DNA of 64,000 nt from the NCBI RefSeq assembly GCF_020184175.1, contig NC_065531.1:20481213-20545212 (forward strand), in the 5' to 3' direction. Position numbers and translations under genes: made by a program. Shown here one piece after another: positions 25,980 to 36,763 of this stretch. Numbering within the stretch: the stretch's first letter is position 1; each line of letters starts with the position of its first letter. Below the pieces are notes generated by a model that saw only the letters and a program-made list of their open reading frames with translations, was not told where the DNA came from and made no database searches. The DNA is from Aphis gossypii. Taxonomy: Eukaryota; Arthropoda; Insecta; Hemiptera; Aphididae.

Positions 25980-26095
25980 CGATACATGGGCATAATTAGG
26001 ATTTAATAATTACAGGGGCTAGAGTCCTAAAAAACCAAAGTTTAAAATAACTTGTGGGGGGAGGCAAAGCCCCCCCCTGTAACTATCCCTAGCAT
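25980..26095. repeat. GC-rich inverted-repeat patch inside the hAT element
   Basis: A stretch with GGGGGGAGGCAAAGCCCCCCCC and CTGTAACTATCCCTAGC, which pairs with TAATTACAGGGGCTAGAGTC upstream. It looks like another small non-autonomous insertion or an eroded hAT end; borders uncertain. Confidence 0.35.
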
Positions 26096-27120
26096 TTAGT
26101 AATCACAAATCACCTAAAATTAAAAATAAACCATAGAGATAGAATCAAAGTATAACATATTACCTAGTCAATAAAAACAAATTTACATTATAATTTATAA
26201 CTGTATACGCCTATATTTTAATGAAAATAGTTTTAAAATATCATCATTATTTATCTTATTAGATAGTTCTCTTTCTATATTAAGTATAGCCAGATCACTA
26301 AATCTGTTTTGGGTCATAGTTGACCTAATGTATGACTTAATTCTCCTCATATATGAAAAAAATCGCTCGCACGTAGCTGATTATGGGTATAGATAATGCA
26401 GTCTTTAATAATAAATAAACATTTGGATAAACTTCTTGTTGAACAACTGATTTTAAAAGTTGAGATTGTGTTTTTGCTTAAAAATGCATACCATTTATGG
26501 TCTATGGAATCATCTGAATTTTGAGCATTAATTAAACACCTTTTTGCTACTTTTAGTTCACACTTTAATGCATTTTCATCTATATTAAATAATGACAAAA
26601 ATTAAAAGAACTATGTTTAGGTCAAAGTATTATTTAAATGTAAAAATATGAAAAATACTCCACGATTATGTGTCAAATTATTTTAATATTAGTTGGCTGC
26701 TATTTAATTACCTTATAACTATTATAAAGTAAAAACTTTTTTCATAATCAAGTTCAAAAAAGCTTTCAACTGACTGGGCTAATTCTAAGCTTTGTGTTGA
26801 AAATCTAGATTTCATATTGACAATTAAATTATCAAGTATAGGGAAAAATGCATGAACTTTCCAAAAATCCATAAAAGTAATATTTCACTATCTTGTTGAA
26901 AGTTCTGATCAATAGTACTTGTTGTGGTGCTCACCATAAAATCATTTAGTCGTGTACCTCTCTTCTCTTTCTCTTGGGCACTGAAAAAATTAAATAGGTT
27001 ATATAGTATTTATAATTGCATAACTTTTCAACTTTAGAATTAGTGATACGTGGTAAACAATAACATACGTCTAGCAGGAATTTGCAAATCTATACAGTTT
27101 TCTATTGAAAAGTTGGAACT

Positions 27121-28214
27121 TTTCTACTTTACGGGTCACCCTTTTTTGAGGGGGACTTAGTCATATTTTTGACGCAAAAATAATGGTGAAATCAGAATTT
27201 GGCGCTCGAACTTACTTTCAAAGTTATAGCTAATTGAAGTTTTCTGTTTATATTGTAATCCTTAAACACCCATTTTGCATTATAACTTTCTGATGAACTG
27301 TGGTGCTGTGGTAACTTCGCTGTCAAACTAAACCAGGGGATTAGCGTTCGACCCCCCCCCCCCCGGGTCTAGACAGACTTTTTTTTGCACTTTTTTAAAA
27401 AAAATATATTATTTATTTTGTGTGACATCATTAAACAGAATGATTTTTAATGTTAAAATTTTGTAGTATTAAATAATGGCGAGTTATTGCTCCCTACGCC
27501 TACAGGCTTCGGTCGCCGGAATGTAAAATGTAAAATGCATAAAACTTGACTGCGCGTGTTTCGGCACTCGTCGCTACGCTCCTCGGCGACGTCGCTCCGC
27601 ACAAATCAAAAATATCCCTCGACTTGCTATGTAACGCCACCTTAATAGAGATTGGATTAAAATACATTTTAGGGTATTACTTAAAAAGATTTTAATGATA
27701 AATTTGTTTGAATTTTTAAATTAATTTTACACCTAATACCTATGCAAATAATCGAAACTCGAAAGTCGGTAGGATCACGGTTATTCTCTAATAATTAGAT
27801 AATTAATCATAATAAATAATAATGATGAAAATAACACAGTACTATCAACATAATAATAATCGTACAGTCCTAAAAACCACAAATAAATAAAATAATAACA
27901 TTTATTAATTATTAAGTACCATTTATACAATGGGAAAAAGTGAGAAAAATTAATAGACTGGTCTCGGGATAGAATTCGGGTTAATGAGCATTACAACGTG
28001 TACAAATAAAACTAGGCCACAATAATCCAATTAAATGTCTAGATATTTTCAAAGTTATTTAACATCATAACTACTAACTTTGGAGTGCCATAACTTCGTA
28101 ACTATGTCCGAGCGCCAAATCTGACTTCACCATCGTTTTCAGTGTACTTAACTACCTACCTTAAGTTTCAATAATAAAAATTGCAAAAAAAAAAGGTGTC
28201 CCGTAAAGTAGAAA
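27121..28214. mobile_element. Second inverted-repeat element nested in the hAT transposon
   Basis: The left arm starts TTTCTACTTTACGGGTCACC and the right arm ends with its reverse complement (CCGTAAAGTAGAAA). Further in, GGTGAAATCAGAATTTGGCG on the left pairs with CGCCAAATCTGACTTCACC on the right. Arms of about 120-130 bp, partly eroded, enclose about 850 bp with no transposase. A G/C homopolymer run (27350-27364) and a GC-rich 27480-27660 stretch are inside. It interrupts the hAT transposase fragments, so it inserted later. Confidence 0.6.
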
Positions 28215-28603
28215 TATACCTCAGTTTCAATAATTTATATGATAGATATTTTCATTAACTAGATAAGTAGGTACCTTGATTAGGTGAGTTAGTGTCTTCT
28301 TTGTGTCCACGAAACGCAATTCCTTGGCGAGCCAAAAACAGTACAATGTTAATAAGTTTTTTTAAATAATTTCTATTATTTTCAACAAATTGTTGATGAG
28401 CAATTGATATTTGAGAACTAACACACCCAGCAACCACACTATTTTTGTAACCTGACATTCTAGAAATATTTAACATATTATGCTCTTTAGTAGCAGCATG
28501 TGCTTTTAGTTTTGAAATTTTTGAATTTGCACGTAACCTAACCTAACCTCCTAGTTAGACCGATGGGGCGATAGCGCCCACATTGGAAACCCCTGATATA
28601 GGG

Positions 28604-28928
28604 GTATAATTATACTACTTATTTATGTAGTTATTTATCTATATTCTGATCGCCGTTTGAAATTGCTACATACCCTTGATATAATATTAGCTATTAGCAA
28701 ATCTATTGTTGTGGAATAAGACAAATAGTTGTAACTATTTAGTAATAGGAAACGCGCATTAAAAAAGCGATTAATATATTCATCGATGTTTTTTTCCCTT
28801 TTTTTTTGAAAACATTAATTTAATTAGTGTATTGTGTTTTTGGTGGTCGCTGTTCCAATGTAACATATACAGACATATAGTGCAAAAAAATATATTGAAA
28901 GATATTAAATAACTTCTATATCTTTTAG
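28604..28928. other. Short AT-rich stretch before pyruvate kinase
   Basis: Sequence between the right hAT duplication and the first visible pyruvate kinase exon. It contains no ATG exon with a phase-1 donor that could start pyruvate kinase. The last 40 bp (up to the acceptor at 28928) are nearly identical to the 40 bp before the next acceptor at 29165. Confidence 0.6.
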
Positions 28929-29020
28929 GACCTCTGTCGGTTGCTGTGGAACCGGTGGAGGACACGATTGACAAGAATGATTGCAAGAAATTTGGTGTTT
29001 ACAGTCAAGATGTTACTACT
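28888..29020 (+). repeat. Partial duplication of intron end plus exon 2 inside pyruvate kinase
   Basis: The block ATTGAAAGATATTAAATAAC to the acceptor and GGTTGCTGTGGAA closely repeats 29130-29190. After an internal deletion of roughly 90-100 bp the match resumes: AAATTTGGTGTTTACAG here against AAAATTGGTGTTTACAG near 29311-29327. At protein level SVAVEPVED... and CKKFGVYS here correspond to SVAVETLEE... and SKKIGVYS in the next exon. The duplicated part then runs without an intron into the genuine pyruvate kinase segment TTYLEYISTLDIN. Confidence 0.75.
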
Positions 29021-31863
29021 TACTTAGAGTATATTAGTACTTTGGACATCAATGTCGAAGCGAAACATGTGCGTTTGTCTGGTATCATTTGTACCATTGG
29101 TAAGTTTTAAAATTTCAAAGATATTAAAATATTGAAAGACATTAAATAACTTCTTTATCTTTTAGGACCGGCTTCGGTTGCTGTGGAAACACTTGAGGAA
29201 ATGATTGATGCTGGCATGAATGTAGGCCGCTTGAACTTCTCTCATGGTTCACATGAATACCATGCAAACACAATTAAAAACTTAAGACAAGCTGCTAAAA
29301 ATTATAGCAAAAAAATTGGTGTTTACAGCCCATTAGCTATTGCTCTAGATACCAAGGGACCTGAAATAAGAACTGGCTTGTTAGAAGGCGTATGTTAACT
29401 TAATTATTAGATACTTTTTAGTAGGTACCTTTTTATTTTTATTTGATAAAATTTTAGGGTGGATCAGCTGAAGTTGAACTAAAAAATGGTGAACAAATCA
29501 GTTTATCTACAGACAAGGCATTTGAAAATAGCGGTAATGCCACTAAAGTGTATGTTGACTATCCCAACATAACCAAAGTGGTAAAACCAGGCAACCGAGT
29601 ATATGTTGATGATGGTCTTATTTCCTTGATTGTCAAAGAAATTGGTAAAAAGATATATAATAATTTTTAATTATAACTCAAATTTAACCATGATAATTTA
29701 ATTTTTTAGGCAGCAATTCTATTGTGTGCAATATTGAAAATGGTGGTTTATTAGGAAGTCGTAAAGGTGTTAACTTACCTGGTGTACCTGTAGAATTACC
29801 AGCAGTATCCGAAAAGGATAAGAAAGATCTACTATTCGGTGTTGAAAATCATGTAGATATGATATTTGCTTCTTTCATAAGAGAAGCAGCTGCTGTTAAA
29901 GAAATCAGGGAGATATTAGGTAAATACTAACAATGATGAATACTTATAGCAATTAAATCATTAAAAAATAATTTAATTTATATTTTTAAGGTGAAAAAGG
30001 TAAAAACATATTGATTATTTCAAAAATTGAAAACCACCAAGGCATGAAAAACTTACAAGAAATAATTGAAGCTTCGGATGGTATTATGGTTGCTCGTGGT
30101 GATCTGGGAATTGAAATCTCACCTGAAAAAGTCTTTTTAGCTCAGAAAGCCATGATTGCACGTTGTAATAAGGTAATAATTAATTAACAAAAACTAACTT
30201 CCCTATCATAATAATTTATAAGTTATAGATAAAGTTGCCATTCATAACAGTAAACTTTTGACTATATAACAGTGTCCCCAAAAAATGTAGGTTTCTACAG
30301 AGTGTAGATTATAAAAATAAATGAAAAAATTTAACTTAAATGATTTTATTAAATAATTATGTTGTTTTAATTTTTGTTGCGTTGTTATATTTATTTAATA
30401 ATGTGCTAGTTTTTAAAATATCATTACATATTATTTTCCATTAATCTTACCATAAAATTTCTTATTAGGTTGATTCTCTATAATTTTTGAAGTAATAAAG
30501 CTAAATATGAATTACTAAACACAAACTTATTGTGATATGCACTTGTAAAATGAAGACCACAAAATATAAATCCTCCTAAAAAATAGAATAAACTTGTTTA
30601 TTTACAAAGTATACATTTTGTAATTTATTATTGAAATAAGACCATCATAAATGAATATTTTAACTATTAATTATATTATGATTGTTGATACAAATTGAAA
30701 ATTGAATGCTTATCATTATAATTATTTAAGTTGTTTTGGGTAATTTACTAACATTTTATTTTCATTTTTATTCTTGAAAAATGTATAGGCTGGTAAACCA
30801 GTTATTTGTGCTACTCAAATGTTGGAGTCTATGATTAAAAAACCCCGTGGTACTCGAGCAGAGTATTCTGATGTGGCAAATGCCATTCTCGATGGAGCAG
30901 ATAGTGTGATGCTATCAGGGGAAACTGCCAAAGGGGCATACCCTGTTAAGTGTGTACATACTATGGCTACCATCTGTAAAGAAGCAGAGACAGCTGTTTG
31001 GCAGAGACAATTATTTGCTGACTTAACGTCTGCTGTAAGTTAATTACTAGAAGAAGAAACAAATAATAATTACCATCTTCTAACTGTACGTTTTCAAATG
31101 CTTAAGGTTAATTTGCCTTTGGATGCTTCACACACAATTGCAATTGCTGCTGTAGATGCAGCTAATAAAAGTAAAGCTGCTGCCATTGTTGTTCTTACAT
31201 CTTCTGGCCATTCTGCACATCGCATTTCTAAATATCGCCCACGTTGTCCAATCATAGCTCTGACCAGAAATGCCAAAGTCGCCCGCCAATGTCATATTTA
31301 TCGTGGTATTCTACCTTTATACTATAATGGTAAGTACATAGATCTATACTTTGTCTAGGGAAAATAATAAACCATGCCACTGCTTAACAAATTGTGTACT
31401 TCTGTTTTCCCGTGTGGCATCCAGCCATAATATAAAAAGTCTCAATGACAGTTTGTCGCGTGGATAAATGCATGATTAACATATTGTACATACTTAAATA
31501 TATGAATAAGTGACTACATATTAATTTCAATAATTTGATGTGATTCTTACAGTTAATATTTATTAGTATCATATCATATTATTTTGTTAACAAAATTGTA
31601 TTATTTCAGTACAACCATTAAGCGACTGGTTGAACGATGTGGACACCCGTGTAGAGCACGCCATTAAGTTTGGTAAGTCCAGCGGTATCATTAACTCTGG
31701 AGATTCAGTAGTAGTCGTCACTGGATGGAAAAAAGGTTCTGGATACACTAACTCATTACGCATTGTGTATGTACCCCAACAAGAAGATTTTTATTTTTTT
31801 TTGATTTTTGGTGAACCATTTTGCAATATAAATTATGCTAACTTTAAACCCTACATAAAATAA
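28929..31863 (+). CDS. PyK: Pyruvate kinase, start exon not found
   Basis: Exons 28929-29099, 29166-29389, 29458-29644, 29710-29919, 29991-30172, 30789-31034, 31107-31329 and 31610-31863 (stop TAA) join in frame. Pyruvate kinase transfers phosphate from phosphoenolpyruvate to ADP in the last step of glycolysis, in the cytosol. Visible landmarks are HVRLSGIICTIGP, MNVGRLNFSHGSHEYHA, ALDTKGPEIRTG, VDYPNITKVVKPGNRVYVDD in the B domain, GSRKGVNLPGV, KIENHQGM, IMVARGDLGIEI, CATQMLESMIKKPRGTRAE, LSGETAKGAYP and the C domain with SKYRPRCPIIALTR and VVVTGWKKGSG. The catalytic core is complete. Two ends are odd. The first visible exon needs a phase-1 upstream exon that I cannot place, and its first half is a decayed copy of the next exon. 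The last exon runs about 29 residues beyond the usual RIVYV terminus. Confidence is high for the family, low for both termini. Confidence 0.92.
30173..30788 (+). other. Pyruvate kinase intron with a segment repeated downstream
   Basis: A 616-bp AT-rich intron. About 30408-30500 (CTAGTTTTTAAAATATCATT and ACCATAAAATTTCTTATTAG) is present again, split in two, at 33108-33146 and 33240-33290. No exon candidate is seen. Confidence 0.65.
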
Positions 31864-31978
31864 TACGTTTTAACATTATAAGTTATAACCATGTATTGTT
31901 ATTGAAAAACATTTTGTTTACTTTCTTTTATAATACCCTTGTAGACAATATTATATTCTTTATAGACGATTATATTAC

Positions 31979-31984
31979 AATAAA
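31979..31984 (+). terminator. Candidate polyadenylation signal of pyruvate kinase
   Basis: AATAAA about 115 bp after the stop codon. If used, the transcript ends before the 77-bp repeat array. Confidence 0.45.
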
Positions 31985-32189
31985 GCTTTTTGCATTAAAT
32001 AATATTATAGAATATACTTGGCTATACATTTAAATATTATGATAAAGTTTTGGAATTTAAAAATAACAAATATTAATTAAGGAAGAATTGTAATATAAAG
32101 GAATCACTCATATATATGATATAATTTAGTGATGTTAATTAATTACTGTTTTTTTTGTTTTCAGTATCGTGGAATGAGGATCTCCAATG

Positions 32190-32820
32190 GCTTCCGCCGA
32201 AAAACACACGTGTCAAGTCATAACTTCGCTTTTTATTTGTTGTTGTGCATTTCACCGTGCGCCTTCGTCGCCGCTGAAAAACACACGCGTCAAGTCATAT
32301 TTCGTTTTTTATTTGTTGTTGTGCGTTTTCCCTTTGTGTCCCTTCGTCGATGCTGAAAAACACACGCGTCAAGTCATACTTCGTTTTTTATTTGTTGTTG
32401 TGTTTTTTCTCCGTGCGTCTTCGTCGCCGCCGAAAAACACACGCGTCAAGTCATACTTCGCTTTTTATTTGTTGTTGTGCATTTCACCGTGCGCCTTCGT
32501 CGCCGCTGAAAAACACACGCGTCAAGTCATATTTCGTTTTTTATTTGTTGATGTGCGTTTTCCCTTTGTCCCTTCGCCGATGCTGAAAAACACACGCGTC
32601 AAGTCATACTTCGCTTTTTATTTGTTGTTGTGCGCTTTCGCCGTGCGTCTTCGTCGCCGCCGAAAAACACACGTGTCAAGTCATACTTTTGATTTTTATT
32701 TGTTGTTGTGCGTTTTCCCCTTGTCCCTTCGCCGCCGCTGAAAAACACACGCGTCAAATCGTACTTCAAATTTTATTTGTTGTTGTGCATTTTCGTTGTG
32801 CGCCTTCAACACCGCCAAAA
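32190..32820 (+). repeat. 77-bp minisatellite, about eight direct copies
   Basis: The block AAAAACACACGCGTCAAGTC starts at 32200, 32277, 32356, 32433, 32509, 32586, 32663 and 32741, a spacing of 76-79 bp. Each unit also contains TTTTATTTGTTGTTGTG and a GC-richer variable part of two kinds: one with CCCTTTGTCCCTTCG and one with CCGTGCGCCTTCG. The two kinds alternate imperfectly, so there is a trace of higher-order structure. All reading frames are open over long distances because the unit lacks stops in some frames; these are not genes. Confidence 0.9.
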
Positions 32821-33108
32821 AACACAACAACAAATAAAATTTGAAGTACGACTTGACGTGTGTGTTTTTCGGTGGAGGTGAAGGGACAAAGGGAAAACGC
32901 ACAACAACAAATAAAAAACGAATTATGACTTGACGCGTGTGTTTTTCAGCGGCGACGAAGGCGCACGGTGAAATGCACAACAACAAATAAAAAACGAAGT
33001 ATGACTTGACGCGTGTGTTTTTCAGCATCGGCGAAGGGACAAAGGGAAAACGCACATCAACAAATAAAAAACGAAATATGACTTGACGCGTGTGTTTTTC
33101 GGTGGAGG
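32818..33108 (-). repeat. Inverted copy of the 77-bp array, forming a long hairpin
   Basis: Four units in reverse orientation. The arms 32509-32785 and 32821-33100 are complementary around a loop of about 35 bases. Diagnostic variants are shared at the mirrored positions: the single unit with TTTGTTGATGTG (near 32545 and, reversed, near 33055) and the innermost unit with CTTCAAATTTTATTTG. The right arm was therefore produced by inverted duplication of the left arm after its units had diverged, not by independent growth. Confidence 0.85.
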
Positions 33109-33328
33109 CTAGTTTTTAAAATATCATTACATATTATTATTTTTGATGTTATTATGGTATTTTTACATATAGAAAGGTTGAAAAAATTGAATCATCATTA
33201 AAAACTAACTAATGAACGCATCAGAACATAGATAATACTCTTACCATAAAATTTCTTATTAGATTGATTCTCTATAATTTTTAAAGTAAATCATTAAGGT
33301 TAGTTAATTCATTTAGGTTAATCATTAA

Positions 33329-33455
33329 GTTGTGCGTTTTCACCGTGCGCCTTCGCCGCCGCTGAAAAACAAACGCGTCAAGTCGTACTTCATATTTTAT
33401 TTGTTGTTGTACGTTTTCGCTGTGTGCCTTCGCCGCCACGGAAACACACACACGT
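33329..33455 (+). repeat. Detached 1.5 copies of the 77-bp unit
   Basis: GCTGAAAAACAAACGCGTCA and TTTTATTTGTTGTTGT occur once more in direct orientation, separated from the inverted arm by about 220 bp that include the copy of the pyruvate kinase intron segment. Confidence 0.8.
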
Positions 33456-33699
33456 ATCGATGTAATACTGTCGACGTCCATTACCTGTTCCCGAAGCCGC
33501 TCCTCACTCGTATCATCAGGTCAGACCATTTATTACATCTATATTTATCGTATTTTAAGTATCAATATCACCTTGTAAACCGTAGCAAATAAGGTTCCCC
33601 ACTTCCCGTAAAATAAGAACATTATTGTATCACATGCTATACTATACATAAGTCATTACAGTCCGCTAGTCAATTATTCATAAATTGAGCTGTTATTTA

Positions 33700-34175
33700 T
33701 TTTTGCTAACTCACTCACCCTGGTTCCAACTAATTCATGCTCTCTCGCCCCCCACTCGTTTTGAATAACTCCCGGCAACATTTATCGATGAGAATTCGAG
33801 TGTACATTTTGGTCCTTCTAGTCGGATCTAAGTACACTCTGCAATCCTTTTGTTACAACCATGTCCCTGAGTGGAGACAAAACGGAGCGCGTGGAGCGAC
33901 TTCTTAAACGTGCAATCGCAAAATGCGATTCGTTTTTGTCACAAATGCAATTTTTTTCTGAGTTAGCTCTAAAGCTGGAAGTGAATAAAGAGGTAACTTT
34001 TCAAGAGTACATCGCTGCAATCAAAGCTCTCGGTGTAAATGATCTTGCAGGATTTATGTTATTTTTTATTGGTTGACTCACTCGCCGTGGTTCCAAATAA
34101 TTCCTACTCTCCCGCCCTCACTCGTTTTGAATAACTCCTGGCAACTTTCACCGACGGGAATTCGAGCGTACAGAT
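33700..34175 (+). mobile_element. Likely LTR-retroelement remnant with two direct repeats
   Basis: A block of about 100 bp at 33708-33812 (ACTCACTCACCCTGGTTCC, CACTCGTTTTGAATAACTCC, GGGAATTCGAG-like end) is repeated at 34076-34173 with scattered changes. After the first copy comes TTGGTCCTTCTAGTCGGATC, the kind of sequence seen at the LTR/primer-site boundary of BEL/Pao elements. Then an ATG at 33861 opens a 71-codon frame (MSLSGDKTERVERLLKRAIA), perhaps a gag start, cut off by the second repeat. Either a solo arrangement after recombination or a small non-autonomous derivative. The BEL/Pao label is a suggestion. Confidence 0.45.
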
Positions 34176-36763
34176 CCTGAGGTTCATATAAAAGTGGGTG
34201 GTAGTTTGCGCCCTTCACTATTTTCCTATGAGTGTAAGCACCCCATCTTGTTAGCTAAATGTTTGTAACAACTCGGCGTTTTCATGTATTCGTATTTATG
34301 CACCGGAATGTCATGTGGTCGCCTCTGGACGGTGTAGGTCGTACCTCATACTGGTCAATTAAGACTAAATAATAATGCGTAATACGGTATGAGGTAAAAA
34401 GAATAATATATTGAATTAAAAAAGTTTATAAATTTAAGTTGACGCCGAGAAAGCCAACAGGCATAAAACTCAGACAAAATGAGTAAAACAATAAATAAAT
34501 AGTATAATTTTTGTTAAAACATCGTATAAAAGACAACATTATGTATATTATCAATATTGAATATATCGACTGCAATACTAAAAAAAATAATTAAGTCGTA
34601 GAACTAGCTGATGATTTAGAAATTAAATTGAGTTTAAATAAACAAAACAATCTCCTAAAGACGATAACTTATGGATATTAATAAAATTGTTAACCAACTA
34701 CTATACCGTTCCCGCCGATTGTTAGATTTATTGTATTTATCTAAAATTAATTTTCTTCAGCATTGTTTAATATTATTATAAATTCTTAATTTTATAACTT
34801 TTAATTGATATAGTCAAATCATACCATTTTCATCTTTGGACGTATCCAAAGGCTAAGGCATAATAAGCTTATATCAACTTGTTGAATATCAAAGATTATT
34901 ATTCAAATGGATCATTTCGTCATTTTATACTATATGGATTGTTTTTTTTTTGAACATAGTTATAAAAATAACAAATTCTGTCGATTTAATAATTTCTGAA
35001 CTGAATGATGTATCTGTATTAGCTAAAATGTATCATTATTTAAATGAAATTTTATGTATCAAATTCGACGATCCGTTTTAAAAGTACGTTATTGGTACTA
35101 TTAGCGTAATTTATAACATGCACGATTCGGATATTTAAATCTTTGAATTGATTTATTTGTTCTAAAAATAGTCATGGTTAAACAAATGGAAAGTTTTTAT
35201 GTGGTCGATTTAATTGATTTAGACAAATCTATGAAAGGTCTGGAAAACTTGATTCAAAATGGACTTATAACTATAATGTGAATTTTGATGTAATATTGGC
35301 TCAATGTATTTCTAATTTAAAAATATACATCAATACTCTTACAAAACACTTAATGTTTTTGAAATAAAATTTAATTGAAATGTACATACAGTTAAATTTT
35401 TCATATTTGTTCATTTATAATTATATATTTATATTCTTTTGTATTTATACGTTTACTATACTTTGGTAGGTTGTTTATTATTATGAGTAAATGAGTATTT
35501 TGATAATTTAATAACAATTTTTAAAAGTCATTATCTAAAATCTAAATTGACACTCCTATATTTTGTTATTTAAATACCAGTTATTACTTACCATACATGT
35601 AGGTAACTAGTATTGTTTAAAATAATATATTAATATAAATAAATTCACACTTCTAACTTCTATATAGGTAACAATTTCAAATAAATGATTAAAAGTTATA
35701 ATAGTGTATTAAGCATTATTGCGCTATTACTTATTGTTTAGATATATTATAATTTATGAGTAATTATAACAAATCTATAAAAATAGTTTTTATACAAAAC
35801 TCTTAGGTATACTAAAATTCTTCAATATATTATAATATAGATATATCATATATACTGATAGATACGAGATACCTACATCATTTTACAAGATTTAAACTTT
35901 AAATGGTGTCTATAAAAAAATGATATACTTTTATGTATTTTAGACTGTGGAGCAATAAATGTAAGTACCTACTTATTAATTACAATGACGAATAACACTA
36001 ATACACAATAAATTCTTGAAATATTTGTATTATTATCATTTTCTGTGTTTGTTGTAATTTTTAATACATATTTTACTCTGAGTTATTTATAGATAATTGA
36101 ACATTTTTTTTAGTTTATTTTAAAAAAATTTGATTAACAACTTGAAAGTTAATAGAAAGTTATATGTATAATATATATTATTTATAAATTAAAATATTTC
36201 GAAAATCTTTAGTTATAATATATTTTTATATAAGATTTTAAAGTTAGAATTTTAATAAAATTTTTCAAATAATCTCAAAAATGTATTAAATATTTTTAAG
36301 TTAAAACATTTTTAAAAACTTTTGTTGATATGTAATCTACAGATCTAAGATCAAAAAATTGAATACAAAGTTTTTAGTTTTTGTCGTTCTTGATATATTT
36401 TCAAAAAAATATTTAACGGAATTCAAAATTAAATTAAAATTAAAAAACACGAAAGGATAAACGTTGCAACTCGTATCAGTCGTACTGCGATTGCACGAAA
36501 AATAGTCACTTGGGACTTTGGCCTGTTTACTTAGGCTTCATAATCATTATCATTGCGTCATCTCATGGTTTGTGGACGTTAAGTAAAGGTTATAAACGTT
36601 TTGCGCCTATTTTACATTGAAACGCAACTCAGTACACGGTGTTTCTTATCACTAATCGTCCGAAAAATGGTCCCCTAACTTTACTCACCCAACTTCATAT
36701 ACGTTATTCACGAAATTATTACGAATAGGTAGATAGAAATATATATTTAAGTACGACTTAAAA
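34176..36763. other. Intergenic region left of APEH
   Basis: AT-rich with no gene recognised. The first 200 bp continue GC-richer sequence from the adjacent retroelement remnant. A 37-codon frame at 35174-35284 (MVKQMESFYVVDLIDLDKSM) is too short and isolated to call. From about 36440 to 36720 composition becomes more balanced, probably the APEH promoter and 5' UTR. Confidence 0.45.

Larger units (their letters stand above)
25692..28595 (-). mobile_element. Decayed hAT transposon (ZMYM1-like transposase), about 2.9 kb
   Basis: The ends are CAGTGTTTCCCAACC on the left and, in reverse complement, CAGGGGTTTCCAATG on the right, flanked by a 7/8 matching 8-bp target duplication. The minus strand carries transposase fragments in the correct order. 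Near 28530-28255 lies a TTF-type zinc-finger tail with HAATKEH and then NNRNYLKKLINIVLFLARQG with AFRGHKED. Near 26980-26930 is a KRGTRLNDFMV segment, and near 26880-26740 FMDFWKVHAFFPILDN with SVESFFELDYEK. Near 26375-26235 is the C-terminal dimerisation motif CERFFSYMRRIKSYIRSTM. The frames are broken by frameshifts and by a nested element, so no transposase can be made. It sits in the presumed intron between the dehydrogenase exon and pyruvate kinase. Confidence 0.85.

Noticed and set aside
28535..28553. CCTAA repeats resembling insect telomere sequence (TTAGG)n
   Set aside because: Only two to three units, located inside the hAT right end; similar short motifs at 43013 and 43203 are also isolated. 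Not an internal telomere.
32129..33055. Long overlapping open frames on both strands in the repeat region
   Set aside because: They are translations of the 77-bp unit, repeated with different frame offsets; no ATG context, no protein family, and the frames follow the repeat, not a gene.
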